A DNA stretch of 64,000 nt from Chondrosia reniformis (GCA_947172415.1 OX359192.1:312501-376500), one strand, 5' to 3'; numbered from the stretch's first letter, positions 48,111 through 61,386 are shown. Notes: generated by a model from the letters alone, not told the origin. Program-made: numbers and translations.

Positions 48111-48459
48111 TGTTTAATGGACGTACACTGTACAACAATGTCACTTATGATTCACTTTTATAAGCTACATGTATCATACCAAAGTTATTTGTATGAAAAC
48201 AGGTATTCCCATTTTGATTTTTATGTACCTCTTTTTACATGTAAACAGCTATTGATCTCAAAATTTGCCTTTCAATACCGTACTCTCCTGCAAGCTATTC
48301 TCTCGCGGAGGTGTGTCTTTCTCATCTTTGGGGGAGTGGCTGTCACGGTCGCTGGGGGTTGCACTGGGCGTGGTTTGTAAACACAAACTACAGTTGCGTA
48401 CTATAAATTGGTCGTGTGATGAATGCTGTCAGTTCTGTAACTTTATACATTATTCGATT
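48111..48459. promoter_or_regulatory. Spacer and likely promoter between the two DAPK-like genes
   Basis: 350 bases between the stop of the ankyrin-death gene and the ATG of the kinase gene, same strand. Includes GC-rich words near 48300-48375. No clear TATA box. Whether the two genes share a transcript cannot be seen from sequence. Confidence 0.4.
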
Positions 48460-51400
48460 ATGGCCAGTCCGAAGCAAAGTACTCTAGAGGAAGAAGTTGA
48501 GTTAGGAGAAAGGCTAGGACGGTTAGTGGTCGGTGTCCATATAACACTCGTAATATAAAAGCAATATCAAAGACTACTTGGCGAACATGTATTTATATTC
48601 CTAGCTTGCTTCCTACAGTGGTCGCTTTGGAGAAGTCTTTAAAGGCGTCTGGAAGGAAGCACAGCAAAGTTGTGCTGTAAAGGTGCTCAAAAAGCGAGGA
48701 TCATCGGACAAGAAGAGCATTGCGCGAGAAGTCGACATTCTGAGGAAGGTCAAAGGTCATCCCAATGTGTTGGGCCTACTAGACTGGTTTGAGACCCCAA
48801 AGGAGTACATTATTATCACAGAACTGTAAGGTTTATGGATACGTGGTATCATTTCAATCTAAGTTGAGCTATAAGATACTCAGAAGATACCACCTGACCC
48901 ATATAAGTGCTGCATTGTCAAGTTTAACGTGATAATTAATGATACGTAAACGTGAATATGGTTGGACATATAACGCTAAAGAAGACAGCTTTCCTATATA
49001 TTTTAACAGTGGTTCGACTTTCGATATTTATACAGTTTTATTTTTTCAGATGTTAGTCAGGAAATTGCAAATACCTTTAAAGTTTATTAATTCTTATCCT
49101 CTGAGAACCCATTGGCTAGTGTAATGCGGCCCAATTCCATCAATGAAACACAAAAGCTGATAATTAGTCATTTTGCATTTTCATGGGATCCAGCAGAGAG
49201 GGAATTAAGTCTGATTGTAACCTCATCAAGAGCACTATGGACTTACCCTATTAGAAGTTTAGGAAACTTGTGTGTTATGTAATTTAATGGTGTTTCCTCA
49301 GCTTCATATTTATTAGTCTAGGAAATTGGTGTTTAGATCATTTTTGTGTAGTTATTTGCATAATTCAACATGTTATATATGGTAAGTCAAATAGGTTAAT
49401 TATGAGCTTGTTTTAATGGGTATTGTCTGAGATTTGACAGAAAATTGAGCTACAGTGTTATAATACAAACAGGCAGTCTCACAAGACAGTTAATGTTGAG
49501 TTTATTAATTCCCCCTCTTGTGTGGGTGCTAAAAGGTGCTGTACATGTTAACATAGCAGGAATGTATTGGCAGTGTTTATGAATTGGCTTCAAACCACAT
49601 GTGTACATATTATGTTCCCAGAGGTGGTGTCAGCTACAATCCATCTAATTGCACAGACCATGAATCTCATTATCTGCTGCATAGTATGATCCTCTACAAC
49701 ACTGATATCTTATAGGATACCAGGTGGTGAGCTCTTTGACTACCTCATTGAGAAGGATTACTTGTCTGAGAGAGATGCAGCAAGTTATGTGCATGAAATG
49801 TTGAAAGGTCTAAATCATTTGCATCAAGGAAAGATATGCCACTTGGATCTAAAGGTGAGCACGGACATGGATCACTATAGGGATAATTAAAACAGAGGTA
49901 GTCTTTGTTGAGCATTATGACAGTACCTAATTACTGAGCTACAAGTTCCACAGCATTGCATCTCTTACTGTTACAATATGTAGATACCACAAATGTATAT
50001 CTAAAAGTGGTAGACTGTGTCAAGTCAATTTCATCCTAAGATACTTCTATGGACTGAATACTGTGTGTGCATAGCAGTAGCAGTGGGCCAGCAATTGTAT
50101 TTCCTTATATATACCTTTGAAGGAAGTAGGTCTTCTTAGACTGATCAGATCAAATGACAAATATTCATTATATTGAAATCTGAGTGATTGATTGTTGTTG
50201 AGTATAGAGATCAAGTTGCTGTCCCCTTCATGTTCTCTATTTTGAGGACTACATGTAATTTTATTACAGGTGAATCTTTTTATTAGAGCAGATTTAACAA
50301 CATTCTGTCAGAATACAGTTAATATATATGATTACGGCTAGTCAGTCTATAATATGCATCTAAAGAGCATAGGTACTGTATTAGTAGAAATGTAGGAAAC
50401 ATCTATTGTCTGAAGATGTAGGAAAATTAATAAATTTAAATGAGATGCATTCCTTAAGCCATTCCCAACATATGTCATATTGAGTGCTGTGACAAACGTA
50501 CAATACAAGTGGTTTGGTCAAGTTCTAGACAATGTTTCTATATATTCTGTATGTAAATCATCAGGTGTAATGTACCTAAGTCAACAAAGTAATTGTGTCA
50601 CAGTTACAGTTATCAGTAAAGCCTATACAGGTGTTAACAAACACATCATTAATTAAACTGAAATGCGTATTAGTTTAATGATGCGTTTTGTCAAGGACAC
50701 AAATACTCCTCATGATCGTGTACTAAACCACTTGGGGCAGCACCTGTACACACTCACAGTCAATGCCAGGGCTACATGATTCTGTACCCTGATGGTGTTT
50801 AATGTCCCATTTAGCCTGAAAACATAATGTTAATGGATGCAGAGCATCACAGAATCAAGCTTGTAGACTTTGGCTGTGCCAGGGATCTTGAGTGTGAAGG
50901 AGAGGTTTCAGTGATGGGCGGTACTGCAGAGTTTGTAGGTACGCACGCATGCTATTATTACATAACATATGATGAGTTTGGCTGTATACATTATACATGC
51001 AAGTAATCAACATGTACGTACATGTATATGCATGCAGAAGTTAGGTTGTTATCCATTGACTTTCTATAGCCCCTGAGGTTATCAATTACGATCCGGTATC
51101 TCTTTCTGCAGACATGTGGTAAGGCCATCTTGATATTCAACTAGTCCCAACCAGGTCCATGCAATACACACTTTATGAATCACTGATATATGATATATAG
51201 TACAATGATGGCCTTTGAATATAGCAATCAGGCTTTACAAGTATTTATTGATAGCAGCTTTGTTGCTAGATAAAGCGGCATATATCATTGATATATGGTA
51301 CATTGTATATCTACTGCATATTATATGTAATGTATATGTATGATATACATGTGTTGTACGTAGCTTCATCACAAGATTATCTGTACAAATATAGTTATCT

Positions 51401-52485
51401 ACATATGTACATATGTGTACTTCTTATTCATTTGTATATTGTACATATGATATACTGTATATATTGTATATATGATATATTATATTGTGTGTATTGTATA
51501 TTGTACATATGATATACTGTGTGTTATTGTATTAATTGTATGTTGTGTGTATTGTAGGGGTATTGGAGTCATAACATATGTAATGTGAGTTACCAAATAT
51601 TTTCCATACATCATCATATATACTGCTTATATGTTGGTACAGTCACTGAGTATACGTATGTATATGGAATGTTTGCTTCATTGTTGATATAAAATACCCA
51701 TTGGAAATATGTACATATGTATGTACGTACATGCTTGGAAAGTTAACTTTCCTACAAGTGTAGTGAATGAATAAAATTCCTAACTTGTTTACATGTGAAC
51801 AGCTTATGTATTTATCTATGTAGTTGTTTGTGGCTGTAGGTTGAGTGGGATTTCCCCTTTCCTTGGGGATACCGATCAAGAGACATACTGTAATGTGATC
51901 AGTGCAGAATACGAGTATGATGAAGAGTTTCCTCAAGTGTCTCAGAGTGCAAAGGACTTTATTGATGCTCTATTACAAGCACCTCCTAAGTAAGATGCAG
52001 CTGAAACTGGTTTGATGTAACCTAACAACTCTCTTCTTAAGACTAGTAACCATTCTCTTATTTAGAAAGAGGCTAACTGTAGAGAAATCTCTAGATCATG
52101 CGTGGTTACAGGTATGCTATAGTACATACATACGTACATATGTAGGCCAGTATTAGTGGGCAGAATGTATACACCACTGTACTGGAACGTGTAATATACA
52201 TATGTAGATGTCTGATTCTGATAATGTTATTAAAACGGACAAACTAAAGTCATTTAGAGCAAGAAGAAAGTTGAAGGTATTTGTAAACATATTAATAGTC
52301 TGCATGTACAGGTAAATGTTGAAGTCTCCCTCAACTGGTAGTGTATTCTTCCCTCTCCTTTCCTGTTCTTGTAGGCAGCTCTACATACAGTTAGAGTGTC
52401 TTGTTCTATGGCCAAACTGATAGCCTCTAGAAGCCAATGCAAGCTCTCTTTGCAAGAGGATCCCGTACTGGATAACACTCACTGA
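48460..52485 (+). CDS. DAPK-type serine/threonine kinase with calmodulin-binding tail (10 exons, 327 aa)
   Basis: Protein kinase of the death-associated kinase family. Exons: 48460-48521, 48619-48825, 49716-49854, 50815-50938, 51070-51118, 51558-51584, 51840-51989, 52066-52111, 52208-52276, 52375-52485; phases consistent. Motifs: Gly-loop LGRGRFGEVFKG, catalytic Lys in CAVKVLKKRG with the basic DAPK loop SSDKKS, HLDLKPENIM, DFGCARDL, APEV, and SPFLGDTDQETYCNVISAEY, which is close to DAPK1. The tail KLKSFRARRKLKAALHTVRV aligns with the DAPK calmodulin segment, and SRSQCKLSLQ with the sequence after it. The Trp and Ser of the human segment (W305, S308) correspond to Leu and Ala here. The protein ends where the ankyrin repeats would begin in a full-length DAPK. 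It looks catalytically competent. Confidence 0.9.
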
Positions 52486-54400
52486 ACAGACACACTTTAT
52501 TAAACATGAATTGCACTCTAAACACTATAACTCTGTTTTACTGTACAGGAGGGTTATCTGTGACTATCTTTTAGCTCATTGTAAGTACATGTTTTATACG
52601 TGATTGTGAAAGTGGATCTAATGCTTGGTTTAGGATATGTATGATGCAGAGTCTCAATCTCTATGAATGTCATAACCAGAGTTTTGGCATCCTTAATTAC
52701 ACTTGTTGCTATGGAACACTGGTTGCTATGGAGATTCTACTTTTGGTTTGTTAGAGATTAAACTGTGGAAAGAGAAAACAAAATGTACACTTTTACAAAT
52801 ATATAGTTATACTCTGCATTTACATAAAGCTTAAAAGACAAACATATATATACGTACAATCAAAAATTTAGTTATTCACTTAAGACAAACTTAGATGAAT
52901 TAATACAGATCTATTTCACAGTGTGCACATCAATTAAACTACTCCAGTTTGATCTTTAAGTATTTTAAGATTTCCCTAACTCATACTTAAACTAAAACAT
53001 TATTTATATACTTGTAACATTAACAATGTCTACATGCCGAGATGGTAAAGTGGTCAGGAGAAATGTTCAAGTATAAAAGACAAATTGATCATGGCTATAT
53101 CAGACACATATCTACTGATTGTCAGAAATATATATAGTGAAATATATACCTAATTTACCATCAAACTTTAGATAATCCTTTACCATTTTTCCTAATTTAG
53201 TAATAGGCTGTTACTATGGCGATAGTTGAGTAAATTGTTTTTGCAAGTGATGTCTTAAAAACCCATAACTCTAAAGCTGTAATTATTATAAGTTGACAGC
53301 CATAGAGAGGAATCAGATAATAGGCTACATGAACCCATTTATAATACAAAACGTAAGCTAAACAATAACAATAACATCACACATGTACATGAAGAGGAAT
53401 ATCCTCCTAAAGTCAGTTGCTATGAGTAACATGAAATGAACAGATACACAGTCACAGAAATTACATTATCCATTTACACAATATTAAGAAGATACAGAAT
53501 ACCTGTTTAAGGCCATTGCATATTTGTACATCACAAAAATTGAACAATTTGAAACATGCAGGATTATGGTGAAACAATTGCAAACTCTCTAATTTCTTTT
53601 TTTTTCTATAAACAACATCAGCCTATATAGGGCTAAAAGCACACTTTCTATATTGCCCTGCATATATATAATATATTCAAATAAGGATCTTTGAACATTC
53701 TTGACTTGATGGAGAATATATGGCCATTTATCTAAACTCAGTATATTCATACTGCCTTACAAATTACCATGGCAACACCAAAGAATCACCATAGTAACAG
53801 CTATAATCAATTTAAGACTAGTTTTTAACAGTTAGAGTGTTAACTTAGCAGGTAATCAAAGCTTGGTAATTCCACCAGCTGGGCAGGACTTGTCATATAC
53901 ACAAAATATACAGAGACAATTAGAAATTCAAATGATACTAGACCCAAATTCCATGTGTTAAATTTAGTACATATAATTCCATAGAATGTATATATTAAAT
54001 TAAGACATTAGCTGCCATATTCCATATAAAATTCCAAAACTCACACTCAAAGCCGAGCTATATGTATTCACATCATCTTCTTGATTAAACAAACATGATC
54101 CATCCACATAAATGTCTACAGCTAGGGCATTCTGAAAAGTGCAAAAAGGAAACACCTTTTATGTATATTATATAATTATCCAAATATAAACGTTGTCAAT
54201 AAAACTAAAAGACAAATACAAGTGGAAATACAAGTGGCGAGTGTGAGAGAAGTAGAAGGAAATGAAATAATTTGATAAAGCTTCTTCGATTCGCAAACAA
54301 TTTTACCTGACGGCTGCCATTTTAATCAGTCACATAAACGATATACAGTATAGCGCATATAATCTGTCTATGTCTATTTACATGTATATATGATCTTGAA
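52486..54400. other. AT-rich intergenic DNA, nothing recognised
   Basis: No ORF, RNA gene or tandem array of note between the kinase gene and dispersed repeat copy 2. Confidence 0.5.
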
Positions 54401-55870
54401 CATGTATAAATTTGTATAAATTGTACAAGACTGATTCTACTATACGTACATCAAACTAGATTCTATTTATAGTTTGTTTTATACATGACTTTGCTAAGAT
54501 GGACAATGAATATCTTTACTACACAAGTATATTTAATTGTCTTGAGCTTTTAAATATGCATGAGCAGTAGATTTATATTGGTATACATAAGCAGCAGTTA
54601 AGAGGTGCATGTGCCTGTTTGACAATGATATAATTTATAGAAGCACAGTGCATGCATGCTTTACTGCTTCTGCGAGAGCTGGATAGGATAAGACAAATAT
54701 GACGTCATTTCGAATGATAACACACTGAGGTCCGACTGTACCGCCAAATTTCCTTTAAAATACCAAGGAAATTCTCAGTTCATCGGCCCACGGGCCATCA
54801 ACTCTGGAGGTCTATGCTTGCATAGATCGATGCGAAAACCGTGGTAGGAGCACGACCATGGTACCATGCGACAAAGGGTCATCGGTGTTCGTATAGTGGG
54901 GTGGTCTCTCTATCATGGGTTAGTGCCTGGAGATGTATCTCACTATTAATCCTGCTTGTGTGTTAAATTGGCACTTGCGGATTCTTGCTATACGACCCGT
55001 ACCTGGAGGAGCGTGGGTCCAGTGCCACTACGTAGTCGGTCAGGAACCCCTGTTGTAGGCTGCAGCTTCAGGTTGGTTTGGAAGGCATTTGCATTTCAAT
55101 TTGTATGCAGTTTTCGTATCCATGCATCAATGCAGTATTTCATTTTATATCATGTATTTTCAATTCTTTTCTTATAGTTCAGTGAACTGATGGGTCCCTA
55201 CTCTAAAGCGCCTGGCCGATCCCAATGAGCTAAAGTCTGTGTACAGTGTTCCCAAGCTGCGTTGTGTGCACATGATGATTCTCATTGGTGGGAGTTTGTG
55301 GTCCGCCAGGGTCGGGCTTGTTCTGTCCGTAGCGTGAGGCAGGGCAAGGCTAGTAACTGGTCACAGGTCGGTCAGGTACGCCGGACCGTTCCCGAGCAAC
55401 TTCTCTTACGACGCCAGTAGTGGAAGTGTCAAACAGAGTTGAAAACATTTTTTGGGGCACGAAGTACTTCTACCTCCTCGTGGTGTGCCCTGGGGTCACC
55501 TTTACATTCAGTAAAGTGATGCGAAAAGAAGTACTGCAGCAAAGATACTGCAGCAAAGATCCAACAACACTCAAAAGGAGAAGAAAGAAAGCTGAAAAAT
55601 TCTCTTCACAACCATGAAGAAACTATTATATTTATTGTTTGAACATTTTTTCTTTTTTAAAATTTGTATATGTAAATTTCAAAAATTGTCAGCCAAAAAT
55701 GATCATTATTCAATGGTTCTCTATACAATTGCAATTGCATGGTGATAAATGATATAAATTCATAAAGAGATTGATATAAAAATTACAAAGATCTATAATA
55801 AAGTATCAACATTCTGTATACTCTTGTAAATTATAAGTATACAAATATGAAAAAAGAAAGAAAAGAAATG
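54400..55870 (+). repeat. Dispersed repeat, copy 2, with a GC-rich core (about 54665-55610)
   Basis: Inverted relative to 9180-11550. The core matches base for base over long runs, including TCCAGTGCCACTACGTAGTC and CTGGCCGATCCCAATGAGCT; one 12-15-base tandem duplication (CTGCAGCAAAGA) near 55535-55560 is unique to this copy. A conventional 3' splice-site look-alike (TTCTTTTCTTATAG at about 55165-55180) occurs inside the core in both copies. No long ORF. Confidence 0.75.
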
Positions 55871-56272
55871 AATAGAAAAAAAGGAAAAAAGATGATAACA
55901 GGCGTATATCCTCCTAGAGTGCAGTGAGTCAATGCAGCCACCCATCTACATACATTCACTATACATTAATCCCCTCATAGCTGCAAGGCATGTTTGAAAT
56001 TCAATTCATCCATCGGGGGTGGTCACAGGGTACAATGTATTATACATTATCTACTGAATACTGTATATGAAGCTGGTTCGTGATGTATCGAATTTCTGCA
56101 GAATATCAATAAATTCATGACCAGAATATTTTTTCAAAATACAAGTGAGAGGTACATTAATAATTGGCTTAGGATGGAAAATGTCTACAAATTAAATCCA
56201 CCACCTCTATTTAAATATTTTGGTTCAAAATTGATCTTAACCACAATAATAACAATATCCTATACAGAACAT

Positions 56273-57288
56273 TTAAGCAAGCAACTTGTTTATTGCAGCA
56301 TTTAGGTCTCCGCCAGTATCCATTAGAGCTGCAGGGTAGAGAAAAGAATATACTGTATATAAGTTCAGAGTAGTAGTATTGATAGTCATGATTTTGGCTT
56401 ATATGGTCAGAGACAGAATAACTGAAACATTATAGAATAAGGATTTCTTCCAACTGCGTTAAACTTATCTTTTAGGTGGTACATCTTTCGACTATCACAG
56501 TTGCTGTTGAAGACCCCCAGGGTCAAAATGTTTGACTAAAAGATTTACCAAGCCAAACTGTGTTTTTAGACACTCAAAGAGTCGAAAGATGTACCATCTA
56601 AAAGATAACAACTGAAACGCTGCTGAGGAAAGAAAGTAACTCTACACAATCAAGTTGAGTAGAATGTTACTTCATAGGATGGTTAAACGGTATAAGAAAT
56701 GATATACGCATCAGTGTAAAGATACTCAATCGGGTACATAAACATGTACATACCATATTTAGCTAAATAGGAACTACTCAATTGGACAACTAATTGCAAG
56801 ACCTAAACTTTAACAATGGGTGATATAACAAAGAGATGATGATGGTAATTGGGAAGGCAGATTATTAATAAGTAAAACAAGTTGTTTCACTTTTCATGTT
56901 CTATAAGGGTACCTACCTTGTAAGTTGGCTTGTCTGTCAAAGAAGCCCATTGCTTGCAGTTCCTCTAACTGCCTCTGGTACATTTGTTCAGCTGCTTGCA
57001 GCTGTTGCTGTTCTAGGGTCACCTATACAGTTACCATGACAACAGGGAGTACAAACTTCATAATACAATTAAAGTTAGTTAAATACTTCCGCCTGACATC
57101 AGGTCCAACTATAACACATACTAAACTAGATTTATCTACTCTAAAAATGTCGGTCAAAAAGCAAATCTACTCATAGTTGATGCTATTGCTATTAGGAGGA
57201 TGCATTGACAGTTACCTGGGGAGCTGGGAACAAGGGGTTAAACCCTGTTGATGTGCCTCCTGATTGGGAGGGAGGAGTTGGCTGCTGC

Positions 57289-57329
<41 letters not shown>

Positions 57330-60300
57330 TGAAAAACCTTGCAATAAGGACTGCAAGAGTTGGGCTTGCTGCAGCTGTGAGGTGGGAGGGGCTGTGGGTG
57401 GGGTTGAAGTGGAAGTAGAAGTTGGCACACTATTACTACTTCCTGTTGAAGGCTGAGTGCTCCCTGAGGTTGTTCCACTTCCTGTACTAGGATTACTTCC
57501 TGTGCTAGTTGGTGGTACCATACCAAATAAGCTACAGGAAGAAAAGTAAACATTTAGACAAACAGAGGCCTAAAAGTAAAGATGGCTTACCCAGGTCCGG
57601 GGCTGCCAGCCCCTACACCCGGGCCTAAACCCAATCGTTGTAGGTCTTGCATATTGGTTGATATGTTAGCCATGGCTTGATGCACTTCTGGGTTCATCAT
57701 CATGCGTCTAAAATCCTCATTCTGCATCTACACATGACAAGGCGTTGCACATCAAATGAGCTACACCCCCAGCCACTTAACAAACTCACCATCTGCATAG
57801 TCTGACGAATCTATAATCAATAAAAAAATAAATCAATTGAAACAGAGTAGTATACTCCTTACATATACATGAAGCATACCATTCACTATTTTCATACTTA
57901 CACATATGTATGAATGTACCTATAAAGATATGCATATATAGTTTTGTAATTTTATTCTCACGGTACTTTTTCTATTACACATTTTAATCCACACTGTCAT
58001 TTAAGAAGTATTTAGGTAGGCAAGACTACTCGTTAATCTAACAGGTCTTTTATAACAACAATATCAAATGTAGCTATGTTCCAGTCAAGTGTTGACTTAC
58101 CCTCTCACGAGCATTAGGATCATTAGCAAACATTGGATGACTCAGCATCATCTACAAATTAACAAGAAATCCGGTTCATCAGACACATCATAATACAGCA
58201 TGGCCAAATGCGGGTATAGCAATGCAGTGACCTAGCGACCACAGACCTGTTCCATGAGCTGCGGGTTGGAGAACATGCCGTCCATCATCTGACGATACAT
58301 TGGGTTCTGCAAGAGTTGGCCAATCATATTGTGCTGCTGGCTGGGATCTAGTAGAGTGTGAAGAGAGTAATTCAGGGCAGAGAAGGTGAGGTGAGGTGAA
58401 GAGGAAGTGTTGGACAGACTAACCTAAGTTCATGGGGTTTTGACCAAACAGTGAAGGCAGCCTACAGGAGAAGTAGTTTGTAAATGTACAAATATACACT
58501 TTACTACACTATATACATAACTACACACAGATATATGTATAAATTCAACCATATCTACTGATATGTATACATACGTATACACTTTACTACACACATTATA
58601 TACATAACTACACACATATATATGTATAAATTGAACCATGTCTACTGACCCTCCTAAGCCAGCACTGGAGGGAGTGCTAGTGGTCTGGGTGGAGGAGGGG
58701 GAGGTGGTACTGGGAGGAGAGGGAGCCCAAGGGTTGGGGAGGGGATTGGTGTTGGGAGCACCTTGGGGAGTAGTTGGGCCTGAAGGTGTTGAACCTATGT
58801 ATGTAGATGTATGGAGAACATGTGGTTAATCACATGACAAACATGTGACAATTACAAATGGGTGCATACCTCCAGATCCACCAAATAAGGCAGCAAAAGG
58901 ATTCTGCTGTTCCAGCTACACAAGAAGACAAGACAATGAGCATAGTTCAGGACACAGATGAGAAGGGCAAGATCACTTAGGAATGTGTAAGAGGAAGAGG
59001 AAGATGAGACAGCTGCACAGGCACTGACTGTCTGCGTGAAAGAGGTGAGATGAAAGAGGTGGAGCTGGAAGGGGTGGAGCTGGGAAGGGGTGGAGCTGGA
59101 AGGGGTGGAGCTGGGAAGGGGTGGAGCACGGAAGGGGTGGAGCTGGGAAGGGGTGTGGCTGGAAGGGGTGGAGCTGGAAGGGGTGGAACTGGGAAGGGGT
59201 GGAGCTGGAAGGGGTGGAGCTGGGAAGGGGTGGAGCTGGAAGGGGATAAGAATTTAAACAGAGAAGGAATGAACAGAGAGGAGGGAAGCCATTAGAAGGT
59301 GCTTACAGTTTCCTGTGCTGCGTCCATCATTGGTTCTTGTATTTCTGTGTACATCCTTGCCAGAGCATTGAATCCTCCCGGCATACTCTATCATTGCAAG
59401 ATAAGCAGGTGTGTAAAGGTACGTATATCTCTATATACAGTACATACAAAATTGAATGAGATATTCTCTTCCGATATACAGCTGATATATCTCTGTATAA
59501 GCACTCAAAGGTATAGGGACAGACAATATAGATATTGACATATGTAACTTACATTTCTCTACTACAACACTACATACGTACGTATGTGTATGCATGTATG
59601 TACATGGTAACAACGTGAGTCATCTCTGCTCAGCTATGGTATATATCAGAAAAAATGGCTACCATTATATGTGGCCATCCCTACCTCAATGTTGCTGAGC
59701 TGACGGTCATGTGACCTTAGCATTTCTTGGAACATTGCAGGATTTCTCATCATCTCCATGGCCTGTCTCATCACCTCTGGATTGTTGAGGATATGGTTCA
59801 GCTCCGGATTGCGCTGTGCAACAGGACAAAGCAACTACTATCACACTACTATCACACTACTATCACACTACTATCACACTATTATCACACTACTATCACA
59901 CTACTATCACACTACTATCACACTACTATCACACTACTATCACACTACTATCACACTACTATCACACTACTATCACACTACTATCACACTACTATCACAC
60001 TACTATCACACTATTATCACACTACTATCACACTACTATCACACTACTATCACACTACTATCACACTACTATCACACTACTATCACACTACTATCACACT
60101 ACTATCACACTACTATCACACTACTATCACACTAGTACAGTAGAAAATCTTTACTTCTACGTCTACTGGAATACATAAAGCATTCAGAAACGTGCAGTCA
60201 CATGCAGGAATCACTCATTGCATTACCATTTTTTTACTACTCAATAACTACATACATAGATCAAACATGTTGCATGCATATATACAGGTATGTGTGTATG

Positions 60301-61332
60301 CATTTACATATAAATTGGAAGCTACTGACCTCCAAAAGTTGCCTCATTTGTGGGTTGGCTTGCAACATGTTAGAGAGCATGTCGGGACTGTTCATCATAC
60401 TCTGCATGAGAGGGTTGTTCATGAGCTGGGAGAACATCTCCGGATTGTTCCTCATCTGCTGCAGGAGAGGGGCTCCTTGTGCAAAAGGGAGGTTAGGAAC
60501 TGACGGCTGAGACTGTGTGGCACCAGACTACATAATGGAGTGGTCACATGATCATCACATGACCAGAACAAATGAAAGTTTAATAATATAGATGGTCCTT
60601 TCCAATTGAAAAAAATTCTTCTAAACACATTGTATAACCTCTTTTCTTTTTTAAATCTGACTTAGTTAGCGTTCTATATTTGACACTTCTCTTAGAGTAG
60701 CAGATACATAAATGTATTCCAACTATGGGCCTATCTGCTATTTGTAGCATGAATAGACCAAATCCACTATTAAATGCTATCAGACTTTTGAAAGAGTTGC
60801 TACTCACAGTTGTGGTTGGTGGTTGTGTTCCAGTTTGGTTTGATGATGTAACCGGTGTCTGACTGCTTGTGGTAGAGGAGGCCGCCTTCGGCTGTCTGAT
60901 CACTAGATGGACGGAGCAACCGTCACGAATACCTAAAGAATATAAACACAAAAAAGGAACACTCTAATTCAACAATACCAACTAAAAATGATGAATCCAT
61001 CGCTCGAAATTGCGCAATCAAGGATTACTAGCTAAATCATTATCATCACTTGGTAGCTTTGACGTTACTCACCATGTTGCTGTAAAGTCTCTTCGTCTTT
61101 TAGAATTTTCCCAGAGAAAATGAGACAAAGATAAGAGATTTCAATGTTTTCGAAATGGTTTAGGGCAACCTCTTTTAACTACACAGAGTAAAAGTGATGA
61201 AAATACTTTTTACAAACTTGTGAATTTTCGAATACTCACCTCTTTTACGGTTGCATCTTGTTTTATCTTGAGGTCAATCTTTTTCTTCGCTGTCTTTAAA
61301 GTAACATTAATTTCTACTGGTGAGGACGCCAT
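56273..61332 (-). CDS. UBQLN: Ubiquilin (UBL-STI1-UBA proteasome shuttle), about 16 exons
   Basis: Carries ubiquitylated clients to the proteasome. ATG at 61332. Exons from 5': 61240-61332 and 61073-61178 (UBL domain, [19 protein letters not shown]), 60808-60933 (end of UBL, then Ser/Thr linker), 60330-60527 (STI1 region: [20 protein letters not shown]), 59685-59813 ([20 protein letters not shown]), 59307-59387 ([19 protein letters not shown]), 58870-58915, 58650-58794, 58424-58461, about 58249-58347, 58101-58152, 57791-57811, 57590-57728 (second STI1 block), 57222-57532 (Ser/Thr linker plus 16 glutamines), 56916-57022, and 56273-56328 ([15 protein letters not shown] with [18 protein letters not shown]). 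Domain order and the NPQMRQLLE-type repeats are diagnostic. Shares a 54-base divergent promoter with MRPS5. Confidence 0.92.
56465..56608. mobile_element. MITE-like foldback, 144 bp, with 29-bp terminal inverted repeats
   Basis: Left end 56465-56493 (TTATCTTTTAGGTGGTACAT...) and right end 56580-56608 (...ATGTACCATCTAAAAGATAA) are reverse complements with one mismatch. It lies in the last ubiquilin intron. No ORF. The target-site duplication is unclear. Confidence 0.8.
59050..59250. repeat. Minisatellite, about 15-16-bp unit, about 13 copies, ubiquilin intron
   Basis: Unit GGAGCTGGAAGGGGT with GGGAAGGGGT variants; near the 5' splice site of the exon at 59307-59387. Confidence 0.9.
59830..60135. 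repeat. 11-bp tandem repeat (TACTATCACAC), about 27 copies, ubiquilin intron
   Basis: Very homogeneous (two units read TATTATCACAC). It ends about 15 bases from the acceptor of the exon ending at 59813. Open frames through it are artefacts. Confidence 0.97.
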
Positions 61333-61386
61333 TTTACTACGTAGTCTAACCTTACGTCATCACTTTATCAGCAACGAGGGATCAAA
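61333..61386. promoter_or_regulatory. 54-base divergent promoter between UBQLN and MRPS5
   Basis: The two start codons (61332 minus, 61387 plus) are separated by only 54 bases, including AACCTTACGTCATCACTT with a CRE/ATF half-site (TACGTCA). Both 5' UTRs must be tiny or overlap. Confidence 0.7.

Noticed and set aside
54956-55177. 73-aa open frame in the GC-rich dispersed repeat, conserved in both copies
   Set aside because: Conservation follows that of the whole core at DNA level; there is no coding signature, and the reading in other frames is conserved equally.
59727-60178. [10 protein letters not shown] repeat open frames
   Set aside because: 11-bp array in a ubiquilin intron, open in three frames by chance of composition.
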